A stretch of DNA of 42,644 nt. It comes from Candidatus Dormiibacterota bacterium. GTDB taxonomy: Bacteria; Chloroflexota; Dormibacteria; Aeolococcales; Aeolococcaceae. Made by a program: the position numbers and the translations under genes. A model generated the notes under the pieces. It was not told where the DNA came from. It worked only from the letters and a program-made list of their open reading frames with translations, and made no database searches. Below are positions 31,575-40,287 of this stretch, piece after piece; positions within the stretch are counted from its first letter, which is position 1, and each line of letters opens with the position of its first letter. The stretch spans positions 1 through 42,644 of the forward strand of contig PLWW01000070.1 in NCBI GenBank assembly GCA_003153125.1. Direction: 5' to 3'.

Positions 31575-32669
31575 TCAGAGATCCTTCAGCGAAACGCGAT
31601 GCATCCAGCCGTTGAGGTCTGCCGAGCGTCCGTATTGAATGTCGAGTAACGCCGAGCGCAGGCTGGCGGAGCACGGGCCGATGTCGCCGCTGGCCATCGT
31701 CACCTCCCCTCCCGCCCACCGGAGCTGTCTGATCGGCGTGATCACAGCGGCGGTGCCGCAGGCGAAGACCTCCGTCAGGCGTCCGGTGCGGGCGCCGTCG
31801 CGCCACTCGTCGATGGAGACCTTGCGCTCGACCACCGTAAAGCCCTGGCCTCTGGCAAGCGTGATGAGCGAGTCGCGAGTGACCCCCTCGAGGATCGTGC
31901 CGGTCAACTCCGGGGTGACGACGGTGCCGTCGTCGAAGACGAAGAACAGGTTCATCCCCCCGAGCTCCTCGACCCACCGATGCTCGACGACATCCAGGAA
32001 GACGACCTGGTCGCAGCCGTGGTCGTAGGCCTCCCGAACGGACGCCAGGCTGCCCGCGTAGTTCCCCGCAAACTTGGCGGCGCCGGTGCCGCCCGGGGCC
32101 GCGCGCGAGAACTTCTCCGACACCCACATCGAGAGCGGCTTTGGCCCTGACGCGAAATACGCGCCGACGGGCGACGCAATGAGAACGAAGGTCACGTCGG
32201 CCGCCGGCCGCACGGTGAGCCCGACGGTGGTCCCGAACATGAATGGACGGAGATACAGGCTCATCTCCTCACCCCGCGGCATCCATGCGAGGTCGGTGCG
32301 CACCAGCAGATCGGCCGCGGCAACGAAGTCCTCAGCCGGCAGCGCGGGCAGCGCAAGGCGTTCCGCGGACCGCGCGAACCTGGCTGCATTGGCGTCAGGC
32401 CGAAACATCGCTACGCCGCCATCGGCCTGCGGATACGCCTTGAAACCTTCGAAGATCGCCTGGCCGTTGTGGAACACCGTGGTGCCGGGGTCGAGGGAGA
32501 GCGGCCCGTACGGCCGGAGCATGGCGTCGTGCCATCCCTTCGCCGCCTGCCACACCACGGTCACCATGTGGTCGCTGAAGGCCTGGCCGAATCCCGGCTC
32601 GGCGAGGATCGCCTCCCGCCGGGCGGGCTCGACCCCGGCCGCAGGCTCGACTGTGAAGCTCAGTGCCAC
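31575..32669 (-). CDS. ilvE: Branched-chain amino acid aminotransferase
   Basis: A 364-residue fold-type IV transaminase of the long (about 360 residue) BCAT form. Evidence: HNGQAIFEGFKAYPQADGG (67-85), YLRPFMFGT (139-147), the PLP Lys199 in GGTGAAKFAGNYAGSL, FLDVVEHRWVEELGGMNLFF and the C-terminal ACGTAAVITPI. It interconverts Leu/Ile/Val and their keto acids with glutamate. Its start overlaps the amidohydrolase stop by 10 nt, so it is the last gene of the leftward operon; within that pathway it might serve a related keto acid instead of housekeeping synthesis. Confidence 0.93.
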   Translation of the reverse strand: MALSFTVEPAAGVEPARREAILAEPGFGQAFSDHMVTVVWQAAKGWHDAMLRPYGPLSLDPGTTVFHNGQAIFEGFKAYPQADGGVAMFRPDANAARFARSAERLALPALPAEDFVAAADLLVRTDLAWMPRGEEMSLYLRPFMFGTTVGLTVRPAADVTFVLIASPVGAYFASGPKPLSMWVSEKFSRAAPGGTGAAKFAGNYAGSLASVREAYDHGCDQVVFLDVVEHRWVEELGGMNLFFVFDDGTVVTPELTGTILEGVTRDSLITLARGQGFTVVERKVSIDEWRDGARTGRLTEVFACGTAAVITPIRQLRWAGGEVTMASGDIGPCSASLRSALLDIQYGRSADLNGWMHRVSLKDL

Positions 32670-33802
32670 CCGTTGCCCTCCGATCTGTCCGACGCCCGCG
32701 ACGGCAGGTGGTACAGCCGGCGCGCGTTGTCCTCGAAGATGCTCTCCCCTGTCTCATCGAGCCAGGCCGCGCGCACCGATCCCGCCAGGCGCTCGCGCAC
32801 CGTCTGCCATGCGTCGCGCAGCACCACGCAGCCGAACCAGTGGCTCTCCGGCGTGCCGTGACCGTCGCTGCCCAGTGTGATCCGACCCGCCGGCGCGACA
32901 TCGAGCAGGCGAAGCAGGCGGTCCGCGGTCGTCGACGGGCTGAAGAGGTTGCAGAGCGAGTACTCAGTCCATACTCGCGGGCGGACCGACGCCAGGTACC
33001 CCGCCTGCTCATGCCAGGGGTACGAGGCGTGGATGAGGACCACGTCCGCACTCGAACCGGCGGGCGTGCGCAGCACCTCGTCGAGCAGGAGCGGATCCGC
33101 CTCCGCGAGGCGGATCTCCGAGTCACCCATCCCGGTGTGCACCTGCAGTGGCCGGTCGGCATCGGCGCAGCGCTGGAGAAGACGGCGGAAGAGGAGGTCT
33201 CGCAACCCTTTGCCGGTCCGCCGTACGGGCACACCGGCTGCCCGGTCGGCGGCCAGACCACGCTCAGCCTGGGCGAGCGTCGCCTCGGGGTCCACGGCGA
33301 GCCCGGTGCGATAGGCGAGCACGGTCTTGAAGCCCACAGCACCGTCGGCGAGAGCCTCGTCGACGAAGGCGTCGATGACGTCGACGATCTCGGGTGCTCC
33401 GCGATCCTCGCCGAGCAGCCGGTCGAGGAGGGGCTCGAGCCTCGCCAGCTCCCACACCGGCACCCCTGCGGCCTGCGCGTACCCCGCGGCGCCACCGGGG
33501 GCCAGTCCCTGCCAGCCCGCGTCCATCACCATCCCGGTGGTCCCTGAGTCGGCGAACAGACCGCGCACGTAGCCCGGCCAGTCGCGAGCCGCAACCTCAT
33601 CGCGCGCGCTGACGGCATCCGCTGGCGAGCACCCCAGGTGCCGCCCCAACCGGACGCGCATCATCTCCGTGACCAGCCGGGTCGGCTCGATGGTCATGCG
33701 CCGGCGATCGGCCTCGTCCCCCTCCCCCACGTCGAGCGTGAACCGCGCGAGGTTCAGAGGCTCGAACGCGAGGGGGAAAGGATGGACGTGGTCATCGATC
33801 AT
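32660..33802 (-). CDS. FluG-type amidohydrolase
   Basis: A 380-residue amidohydrolase opening with MIDDHVHPFPLAFEPLNLAR, then AVGFKTVLAYRTGLAVDP (barrel Lys), RPLQVHTGMGDSEIRLAEAD (His), VVLIHASYPWHEQAGYLA (His) and RITLGSDGHGTPE (Asp). The D-H-x-H-P-F start and the position next to a glutamine synthetase-like gene match the N-terminal amidohydrolase half of fungal FluG, in which the two domains are fused. The start at 33802 overlaps the permease stop (ATGA). The substrate is unknown; hydrolysis of a gamma-glutamyl or related amide is the natural guess. Confidence 0.82.
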   Translation of the reverse strand: MIDDHVHPFPLAFEPLNLARFTLDVGEGDEADRRRMTIEPTRLVTEMMRVRLGRHLGCSPADAVSARDEVAARDWPGYVRGLFADSGTTGMVMDAGWQGLAPGGAAGYAQAAGVPVWELARLEPLLDRLLGEDRGAPEIVDVIDAFVDEALADGAVGFKTVLAYRTGLAVDPEATLAQAERGLAADRAAGVPVRRTGKGLRDLLFRRLLQRCADADRPLQVHTGMGDSEIRLAEADPLLLDEVLRTPAGSSADVVLIHASYPWHEQAGYLASVRPRVWTEYSLCNLFSPSTTADRLLRLLDVAPAGRITLGSDGHGTPESHWFGCVVLRDAWQTVRERLAGSVRAAWLDETGESIFEDNARRLYHLPSRASDRSEGNGWH

Positions 33803-35295
33803 CCAAGCAGCTTCGCGTCCTGGCCGCCCTCCTCCCCGAGGATGGAACCGATCCGCGCGACGGCCGCCGGGTTCCTGGAGCGCAGCGTCAACACCGCGAC
33901 GATGCCCACAACCAGCCAGATGCCGGTGATGTACGGGGTGAGGTTGAGCGGGAACGGCGGCTGCGGGTAGACCGAGCCATAGAAGGCGGCACCGAAGACG
34001 ACTGCACCGATGAGCGGGACCACGGCGTGCAGGAGTGGGTTGTAGCTCGCCTTGGTCCGACGAAAGAACGCCATGCCGCCGAGGCACAGCATGATGTAGA
34101 CGATGATGATCGCCAGGGTGCCCAGCGTCGCGTAGAAGAAGTAGATGGTGGTCGTCGCTCCCCCGAACGCGTCCTGCGGGTACACGAACCCGATCAGTGC
34201 TGCGGCTGCGGTTGCCACCAGCGCCACCGTCACGGTGGCGTTGACCGGGGTCTTGTACCGCGCGTTCGTCTTGGCGAACCAACCCGGCAGCACGCCCTCG
34301 CGGCCCATCGCGAAGAGCGTCCGTGCCGCGGCCGTCGCGCAGGCGAGGCAGACGATGAACGCCGAGAGCATGCCGCCGATCTCAATGAGCGTCGGGAAGG
34401 GGCCACCGACGAACTTGCCCGCGACTGTCTTGAGAGCGAACGAGTCCGCGCCGGCCGCCGCCCCGTTGCTCACCCCGAACCCAATCGTGATGGCGTAGGT
34501 GGTGAGCAGGTAGAAGACGATGGCGAAGCCGGTGGCGGCGATGATGGCGATGGGGATCGAGCGCCGCGGGTTGGACGTCTCCTCGCCGAAGTCGGCGGCG
34601 GTCTCGAAGCCGATGTAGGACGTGACCCCGAGGATGATCCCGTAGAAGACGCCGTTGAAGCCGCCTGACACGGTGTGCCCGAACGTGAAGGGCTGGAGCG
34701 TGTTGCCGCTATTGCCGCCCTTGCCGACCACGAAGAGATCGACCAGCACGATCACCGCGATGGTGGCCGCACCCACGATGAGCTGGACGGTGGTGGTGAC
34801 CTTGATCCGGATGATGGACAGCACCACCAGGAGGGCCATGCCGATGAGGAAAAACGGGAACCAGAGCTTTGAGTCGAGCCCGAGCAGGTTGATGGCCAGC
34901 CCGGCCACGCCCGCCATGGTCATGGGCACAAAGCAGGCCAGGCCAAAGGCGTAGAGCCAGCCGGCGACGAAGCCTCCCTCTCTGCCGATGCTCCGCGACG
35001 CGTAGGTGTAGGCGTACCCCGCCGAGGCCATGCGCCGAGTGAACCCGATGATGACGAAGGCGAGTGCCAGGACACCGACGCCGCCGAGCAGGAAGGCGAG
35101 CGGCGTCGAGCCGCCGGCCACCAGCGCGACGCCGGGCACGTTGAGGAGCATGGCCATGCCCGGGGCCAGCACCGAGACCGAGATCGCGACTGCGTCCCAG
35201 GTGCTGAGCGCGCCGCGCGCCAGCGTGTTCGCGCTCTCCGTGACGATTCCCGGACCCCCGGCCGCGACCGGGACCGGTCCCCGTGTGGCTGTCAT
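33799..35295 (-). CDS. APC-superfamily amino acid/amine permease
   Basis: A 498-residue integral membrane protein with about twelve hydrophobic segments. The first helix carries the APC motif LAPGMAMLLNVPGVALVAGG, followed by GSTPLAFLLGGVGVLALAFV and a Ser/Tyr-rich loop (MASAGYAYTYASRSIGREGG). TSYIGFETAADFGEETSNPRR is the consensus amphipathic region of helices 6-7. It imports an amino acid or amine by proton symport or exchange. It overlaps its neighbours by 4 nt on both sides, so it most likely brings in the substrate of the glutamine synthetase-like ligase. Confidence 0.92.
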   Translation of the reverse strand: MTATRGPVPVAAGGPGIVTESANTLARGALSTWDAVAISVSVLAPGMAMLLNVPGVALVAGGSTPLAFLLGGVGVLALAFVIIGFTRRMASAGYAYTYASRSIGREGGFVAGWLYAFGLACFVPMTMAGVAGLAINLLGLDSKLWFPFFLIGMALLVVLSIIRIKVTTTVQLIVGAATIAVIVLVDLFVVGKGGNSGNTLQPFTFGHTVSGGFNGVFYGIILGVTSYIGFETAADFGEETSNPRRSIPIAIIAATGFAIVFYLLTTYAITIGFGVSNGAAAGADSFALKTVAGKFVGGPFPTLIEIGGMLSAFIVCLACATAAARTLFAMGREGVLPGWFAKTNARYKTPVNATVTVALVATAAAALIGFVYPQDAFGGATTTIYFFYATLGTLAIIIVYIMLCLGGMAFFRRTKASYNPLLHAVVPLIGAVVFGAAFYGSVYPQPPFPLNLTPYITGIWLVVGIVAVLTLRSRNPAAVARIGSILGEEGGQDAKLLG

Positions 35296-35654
35296 CGCCT
35301 CGCCTCCTCTCTTCCCTCGGTGCTCTCAGTGCTGGACGCCATGAGATCGGTGTCGCCGTTGATGGAGTAATCGAACGCAAGGGGTGTGCAGTCGCGCTCC
35401 ACGAGCCAGCGATGGAACGACTGGTGGACCGGGTGCTGCTGGTACCGCCTCAAGCCGTCGACGTCGTCGAATTCCATGTAGAGCAGCCGCGAGTACCCCC
35501 GGGTGCGTTCCCCGGTGAGGTCCCTGCCAAGGCGGAGGGCGGTCATGCCGCCGATCTCCTTGGGCCACGAGGCCACCTGGGCGCGCAGGGCGGCGTCGTT
35601 ATCGGCGGAGAGCTCCCGTGGGAACGAGAACAGCACCACGTGCTGCAGCGCCAT
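35292..35654 (-). CDS. Dabb (stress-responsive alpha/beta barrel) domain protein
   Basis: A 120-residue protein beginning MALQHVVLFSFPRELSADND and including MTALRLGRDLTGERTRGYSR, LLYMEFDDVDGLRRYQQHPV and HQSFHRWL. This is the dimeric ferredoxin-like Dabb fold (VVLFxF start; HPxH near the end). Family members are small enzymes or binding proteins in fungal, plant and bacterial catabolic and biosynthetic clusters. It is 2 bases after the glutamine synthetase-like gene and overlaps the permease by 4 nt. It has about 18 extra acidic/Ser residues at the C-terminus. A catalytic role in the pathway is possible. Confidence 0.85.
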   Translation of the reverse strand: MALQHVVLFSFPRELSADNDAALRAQVASWPKEIGGMTALRLGRDLTGERTRGYSRLLYMEFDDVDGLRRYQQHPVHQSFHRWLVERDCTPLAFDYSINGDTDLMASSTESTEGREEARR

Positions 35655-35656
35655 GC

Positions 35657-37168
35657 TCAATACACCTCGAAGTATTCGCGCATCTCCCACTCCGACACCA
35701 CGCTGCCTTGGGGTGGGGGACTCTCCGCGATGGCGGCCTCGTAGCGTGCGTTCTCGGCGCGCTTCATCATCAGGTAGAAGTCGACGAAGGCGTCGCCGAA
35801 CGCACGCCGGAACAGCGTGTCTGATTGCAGCTCGGTGATGGCCGCGGCGAGCGAGGTCGGCAGCGGCTCGGCCTCCTCGGCGTAGGGGTCGGACGTCACC
35901 GGCGGGGGCGGCTCCAGGCCGCGGCTGATCCCGTCCAGACCGGCGGCGATGTTGGCCGCCATGTACAGGTAGGGGTTCGCGGCGGGCTCGCCGAGGCGGT
36001 TCTCGATGTGGGTGCCCCTCTCCCCGGCGCCCCCCTGCACGCGCACCATCACACCGCGGTTTTCCAGTCCCCAGCCGATGCGGTCCGGGGCGAACGAGTA
36101 GGGGCGGAAGCGGCCGTAGCCGTTGACGGTGGGCGTCGTGAAGATGGTCATCGGCTTGGCGTGTTCGAGAAGCCCGGCCACGAAATGCCGTCCCACCGGC
36201 GAGAGCATCTCGGTGTCGGACGCGAACACGTTCTGGCCGCCGTCCACCGCGGTCAGCGACTCGTGCAGGTGCCACCCCGACGGGAAGAAGTTCGGAAGCC
36301 CCGGCCAGCACATGAAGGTGGCCAGCAGACCGCGGCGCCGGCAGATCGCCTTGACCGCGGTGCGGAACAAGATCATCGCGTCCGCCGAGTCGAGACCCGT
36401 GAGCGGTGCCACGGTGAACTCCATCTGGCCCGGGCCCCACTCGTCCTCCATCGAACGTGGAGGCACCCCGACGGCGGTGAGCCCGTCGCGGAGGGCGCGC
36501 AGTGTCTCCTCGACACCGTCAAGGCGGCTCTCGGAGAGGAACTGGTAGCCCTGTTCGAAGACGTCGACCGCGGGCGGCGGCGGCGGCGCGCCGGTCTGGT
36601 CGAGGCCGATGCGCTCGTTGACCAGCCGCACGATGTAGTACTCGACCTCGAGACCTGCGGTGTAGCCGTATCCCGCCGCCTCGAGACGCCGTAGCTGCTC
36701 GCGCATGATGGCGCGGCCGTCGAGAGGGACCGGCCTGCCGTTGCTGAAGTACGCGTCGCAGAGCACCCAGCCCGTGCGGTCCGCCCAGGGGAGCACGCGG
36801 AAGGTGCGCGGGTCGGGAACGATGACCACGTCGGGGAAGCCCGAGAACTCCGCGATGCCGAAGCCGCCGCCCTCCGCGAAGGCCGGCGGGAAGACCCCGT
36901 TGGAGGTGTCGAGGCTGTAGATGGCGCCCGAGAAGTCCGAGCCGTTGCGCATGGCGGCGATGGCCGCGTCGGCCGAGAGGAACTTGGCGCGGGGCAACCC
37001 GTGCTGGTCGACGAGGACCACCCGCACCGTGCGCAGGTCATTCTCGCGGATCTGCGCGACGACCTCGGCGACCGCCGCCAGCTGTTCGTCGGTGTGGAGC
37101 CCGTGACGTTCGACGAATCCGTCGGAGCCGATGCCCTGGTCGGCCGGGGTCGGCCGCCCGCGGTTCAC
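35657..37168 (-). CDS. Glutamine synthetase-like gamma-glutamyl ligase (GlnA3/FluG type)
   Basis: A 503-residue member of the glutamine synthetase superfamily. The beta-grasp domain (about 20-130) has LRTVRVVLVDQHGLPRAKFL; the catalytic domain has AAGYGYTAGLEVEYYIV, EWGPGQMEFTVAPLTGLDSA, LLATFMCWPGLPNFFPSGWH followed by LHESL, and ANPYLYMAANIAAGLDGISR. The usual R-x-E-x-R active-site block is GAGERGTHIENRLGEPAANP, a divergent form, and the adenylylation loop is not recognisable. These traits fit ligases for amines (gamma-glutamylpolyamine, -ethanolamide or -anilide) better than ammonia assimilation. It overlaps the Lrp gene by 4 nt and is followed by the Dabb gene. Confidence 0.9.
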   Translation of the reverse strand: MNRGRPTPADQGIGSDGFVERHGLHTDEQLAAVAEVVAQIRENDLRTVRVVLVDQHGLPRAKFLSADAAIAAMRNGSDFSGAIYSLDTSNGVFPPAFAEGGGFGIAEFSGFPDVVIVPDPRTFRVLPWADRTGWVLCDAYFSNGRPVPLDGRAIMREQLRRLEAAGYGYTAGLEVEYYIVRLVNERIGLDQTGAPPPPPAVDVFEQGYQFLSESRLDGVEETLRALRDGLTAVGVPPRSMEDEWGPGQMEFTVAPLTGLDSADAMILFRTAVKAICRRRGLLATFMCWPGLPNFFPSGWHLHESLTAVDGGQNVFASDTEMLSPVGRHFVAGLLEHAKPMTIFTTPTVNGYGRFRPYSFAPDRIGWGLENRGVMVRVQGGAGERGTHIENRLGEPAANPYLYMAANIAAGLDGISRGLEPPPPVTSDPYAEEAEPLPTSLAAAITELQSDTLFRRAFGDAFVDFYLMMKRAENARYEAAIAESPPPQGSVVSEWEMREYFEVY

Positions 37169-37737
37169 GCTGCGCCTCCCTGGTGCGCGGGGCCGTCGAA
37201 GGCGCCCCGCATTGACTCCAGCAGCTGGATGGCGAACCTCTTTGGTTGCATCTCGGCCAGGGTCACCAGAGTCTCAGTACGCTGCACGCCGGTGATCTGC
37301 CAGACCCGTTCGAGCAGGAGCGCCCGGAGGTGGTTGTGGTCGCGGACGACCAACCGCGCCAAGAGGTCGATGGCACCGGTGACCAGCCTCACGTCGCTCA
37401 CCTCGGGGAGCGCGCGGAGCGCCTTGACGATCGGCGCCAGCGAGCGCCCCTGCACCGCCGTGATGGTCAGGTACACCGTGACCGGGAATCCCGCCTCCGG
37501 CCAGCCCACCTCGATCGTGTAGCTGCGGATCACCCCCACGCGCTCGAGGCGCGAGATCCGCTCCCCCACGGCGGGGGGCGACATGCCCAGGGACCTCGCC
37601 AAGCTGCGCTGAGACATCCGGGAGTCCCCGGCGAGCAACTGAAGGATCTCCAGGTCGACGCCGTCGAGGAGCGCCGGGCTCACCGGGGGTGCGACCACGT
37701 CCGCCAGGCCAGCCAGCGGCGCTACGCTTTCAGCCAT
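37165..37737 (-). CDS. Lrp/AsnC-family regulator
   Basis: A 190-residue regulator. After a 25-residue Ala/Pro-rich leader the helix-turn-helix is DLEILQLLAGDSRMSQRSLA then RSLGMSPPAVGERISRLERV (about 28-67); the RAM ligand-binding domain follows (VTVYLTITAVQGR, LPEVSDVRLVTGAIDLLARL, VQRTETLVTLAEM). Such regulators sense an amino acid or related metabolite. It is the first gene of the leftward operon, reading away from the aminotransferase gene across a 140-base gap, so it probably controls both arms. Confidence 0.92.
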   Translation of the reverse strand: MAESVAPLAGLADVVAPPVSPALLDGVDLEILQLLAGDSRMSQRSLARSLGMSPPAVGERISRLERVGVIRSYTIEVGWPEAGFPVTVYLTITAVQGRSLAPIVKALRALPEVSDVRLVTGAIDLLARLVVRDHNHLRALLLERVWQITGVQRTETLVTLAEMQPKRFAIQLLESMRGAFDGPAHQGGAA

Positions 37738-37877
37738 CCGTTAGCTGTCCGTGACCCCAGACTTGCCATTCGTACGCCACTTCGGCAACATCTCCTTTCA
37801 CCCGCGCGGCCCCAGCGGCGAAAGTCTGCCGGTCGCACATCAGCCTGTCAAGCGTCATCGAGGAGGACCCCCAAGCG
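37738..37877. promoter_or_regulatory. Shared divergent promoter region of the divergon
   Basis: The 140-base gap between the Lrp/AsnC gene and the aminotransferase gene must hold both promoters and the regulator binding site. GAGGAGG just before 37878 is the rightward ribosome binding site. I could not single out an Lrp-type operator by eye. Confidence 0.5.
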
Positions 37878-39086
37878 ATGTCGACACCCGCGCCGCACGC
37901 TTGGGCGCCCGCATTCGCGCGACGCACGGAGGGCGCGAGCGGCGAGCTCGCCGCCATCCTGGCCCTGTCGGCCGGCACCGACCTGATCAGCTTCGCGGGC
38001 GGTCTGCCGGACCCGGAGACGTTTCCGGTCACGGTCCTGCTCGAGCTCACCAGGAAGCTGCTCGAGGGCGACGCCGGCACCGCGCTGCAGTACTCGCCCA
38101 CTCCCGGGCTGCCGGGTCTTCGCGAGGCGTTCGCCGATCGGCTGCACGCCTCCGAGGGCCGCCGCCCCGAGGTCGCGGAGCTGATCGTCACCAGCGGCAA
38201 CATCGACGCCGTCGGGCTCCTCGCCAAGGCCATGGTGGACGTCGGCGACGTCGTCGCGGTCGAGTCGCCGACCTACCTCGGCGCCATCGACGCCTTCCGC
38301 GGCTTCCAGGCGGACGTCCGCGGCATCCCCATGGACGGCGACGGGGTCGACGTCGAGGGGCTCGACCGACTGTGCTCGGCCACCCCGGTCAAGGCGCTCT
38401 ACACCATCCCCGATCACCAGAACCCCACTGGGCTCACCATGTCGGAAGAGCGACGGCACGCGCTGGTGGAGGTGTGCCGCCGGCATGGAGTGCTCGTCAT
38501 CGAGGACGTGGCGTACCGGGAGCTGACCTTCACGGCCGAGCGGCCGCCGTCCCTGTGGTCGCTGGCGCCCGACGTGGTGACGCAGACCGGCACCACGTCC
38601 AAGACATTCTTCCCCGGCGTGCGTCTGGGCTGGGCGGTCGGCCCTTCTGCGGTGGTTTCGCAGATGGTGATCGCCAAGCAGAACTCCGACCAGTGCGCCG
38701 GCGCGTTCGGGCAGCGGCTGCTCGAGGAATACCTTCGCGGTGGACACATGGAGCCCCAGCTTCGCCGCTCCAACGCCTTGTATGCCGGTCGGTGCAACCT
38801 CATGCTCGCCGCCCTCGAGGAATACATGCCCGAAGGCATCAGCTGGACGCGCCCGCACGGTGGCTTCTTCACCTGGCTGACCGGGCCGGAGTGGCTGGAT
38901 ACCACGGAGCTGGCCCACCGAGCGCGTGCGGACGGCGTGGCGTTCGTGCCGGGGCGTCCCTTCCATGCCGCACATGACGGTTGTAACCGGCTGCGGCTCG
39001 CCTTCAGCCTGGCCCGCGACGATGACATCGACGAGGGCGTCAGACGCCTCGGCACGTTGGTCCGCACAACATTGGAGAGACGATGA
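37878..39086 (+). CDS. PLP aminotransferase (LysN/2-aminoadipate type)
   Basis: A 402-residue fold-type I aminotransferase. ISFAGGLPDPETFPV (37-51), LQYSPTPGLPGLREAFADRL (70-89), VTSGNIDAVGLLAKAM, the AsnPro motif DHQNPTGLTMS (179-189), VIEDVAYREL (207-216, Asp210 and Tyr213) and the PLP Lys242 in TGTTSKTFFPGVRLGW are all intact. The group includes 2-aminoadipate transaminase, valine-pyruvate and kynurenine-type aminotransferases. It opens the rightward operon, and its stop overlaps the cupin start by 4 nt. It would remove an amino group from the imported substrate or its product. Confidence 0.93.
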   Translation: MSTPAPHAWAPAFARRTEGASGELAAILALSAGTDLISFAGGLPDPETFPVTVLLELTRKLLEGDAGTALQYSPTPGLPGLREAFADRLHASEGRRPEVAELIVTSGNIDAVGLLAKAMVDVGDVVAVESPTYLGAIDAFRGFQADVRGIPMDGDGVDVEGLDRLCSATPVKALYTIPDHQNPTGLTMSEERRHALVEVCRRHGVLVIEDVAYRELTFTAERPPSLWSLAPDVVTQTGTTSKTFFPGVRLGWAVGPSAVVSQMVIAKQNSDQCAGAFGQRLLEEYLRGGHMEPQLRRSNALYAGRCNLMLAALEEYMPEGISWTRPHGGFFTWLTGPEWLDTTELAHRARADGVAFVPGRPFHAAHDGCNRLRLAFSLARDDDIDEGVRRLGTLVRTTLERR

Positions 39087-39505
39087 GCGACGCCGCGCAG
39101 CATTTCACAACGGTGGCGGGGGGCACGCCCAAGGGCCCGGGGCGCTACGTCGACGTCAGCGCCATCCAGTCGATCGAGTTCGTGCCCGGGCTCGAGTTCC
39201 GACCCGTGGTCGGGGACGGCAGCATGGTCAACTTCGTCAGCTTCGAGCCCAACACCGAAGCCCCCGTGCACGTCCACGAGGAGGAGCAGATCGTTCTCGT
39301 GCTCGAGGGCGAGTTCGAGTTCGAGATCGACGGGGACGTGCGCACCATGCGCGCCGGTGACGTGGCCGTGATCCCGAGTTGGGTGGCGCACGGGGCCCGC
39401 ACCAGGGACACGAAGTGCCGCGAGATCGACGTGTTCACCCCGCCGCGGCGCTCGCTGCTGCAGCATGCCGGCGGACCGACGCCGCCTGCCGGAGCGGGGG
39501 TGTAG
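39083..39505 (+). CDS. Cupin-domain protein
   Basis: A 140-residue single cupin. Motif 1 is PVHVHEEEQIVLVLEGEFEF (His, His, Glu ligands) and motif 2 is MRAGDVAVIPSWVAHGA (last His), so the metal site is complete. It may be a metal-dependent isomerase, dioxygenase or a sensor. It overlaps the aminotransferase by 4 nt and the SDR by 1 nt. The flexible ends (first 25 and last 20 residues) are Gly/Pro-rich. Confidence 0.9.
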   Translation: MSDAAQHFTTVAGGTPKGPGRYVDVSAIQSIEFVPGLEFRPVVGDGSMVNFVSFEPNTEAPVHVHEEEQIVLVLEGEFEFEIDGDVRTMRAGDVAVIPSWVAHGARTRDTKCREIDVFTPPRRSLLQHAGGPTPPAGAGV

Positions 39506-40287
39506 TGGACCTCCGCTTGAGCGGCAGGCGCGCGCTCGTCACCGGCGCCTCGAAGGGCATCGGCCTTGCCGTGGCGGAGGAACTCGCCGCCGAGGGCGTG
39601 GACGTCGCGGTCTGCGCGCGCGACGCGGCCGAGGTCGAGAGCGCGGCGCGACGGCTGCGCGCGACGGGGCGCAGGATCCACGCCCAGGTCGCCGACGTGA
39701 CCGACCCGGCGCAGGTCGAGGACCTAGTGCAGCGCAGCGCGGAGGCGCTCGGCGGGATCGACATCCTCGTCAACAACGCCGGTGCCGCCCACCCCGGGAA
39801 CTTCGAGTCCCTGACGGACGACGACTGGCGCGCCGACCTCGACGTCAAGCTGTTCTCGCAGATCCGCTGCACCCGCGCTGCCCTCCCCCACCTGCGCGCC
39901 AGCGTGGCGGCGCGCGTCATCAACATCAACTCCGTGTACGCGCGCTACCCGGACCCGAGCTTCTTCGCCACCACCGTCAACCGGGCGGCGTGCCTCAACC
40001 TCTCGAAGGCGCTGGCGCGGGAGTTCGGCGGCGACTGCATCCTGGTGAACAGCGTCAACATCGGCTTCGTGGTCACGCCGCAGTGGGAGAACATCCGCCG
40101 GCGACGGGCCCCCGACAGCACCCAGGAGGACTTCTTCGCGGAGCTGGCCAAGGACGAGGTGCCGCTGGGTCGTTTCGGCACCGTCGACGAGGTGAGCGGG
40201 CTCGTCGTCTTCCTCGCCAGCGACCGGGCGAGTTACCTGACGGGGACCTCGATCGACGTGGCCGGCGGCATGGGCAAGTACGTCTGA
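39505..40287 (+). CDS. Atypical short-chain dehydrogenase/reductase
   Basis: A 260-residue Rossmann SDR starting at GTG 39505, whose G is the last base of the cupin stop. LVTGASKGIGLAVAEEL (11-27) binds the cofactor, followed by DILVNNAGAAHPG (86-98) and NINSVYARY (140-148, Ser143). The catalytic Y-x3-K is not there: aligning the usual YSATKAA with FFATTVNRAA puts Thr156 at the Tyr site and Arg160 at the Lys site. The substrate end (GGMGKYV) and YLTGTSIDVAGG are normal. It is either a non-redox member or a reductase with a different proton donor. Confidence 0.9.
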   Translation: MDLRLSGRRALVTGASKGIGLAVAEELAAEGVDVAVCARDAAEVESAARRLRATGRRIHAQVADVTDPAQVEDLVQRSAEALGGIDILVNNAGAAHPGNFESLTDDDWRADLDVKLFSQIRCTRAALPHLRASVAARVININSVYARYPDPSFFATTVNRAACLNLSKALAREFGGDCILVNSVNIGFVVTPQWENIRRRRAPDSTQEDFFAELAKDEVPLGRFGTVDEVSGLVVFLASDRASYLTGTSIDVAGGMGKYV

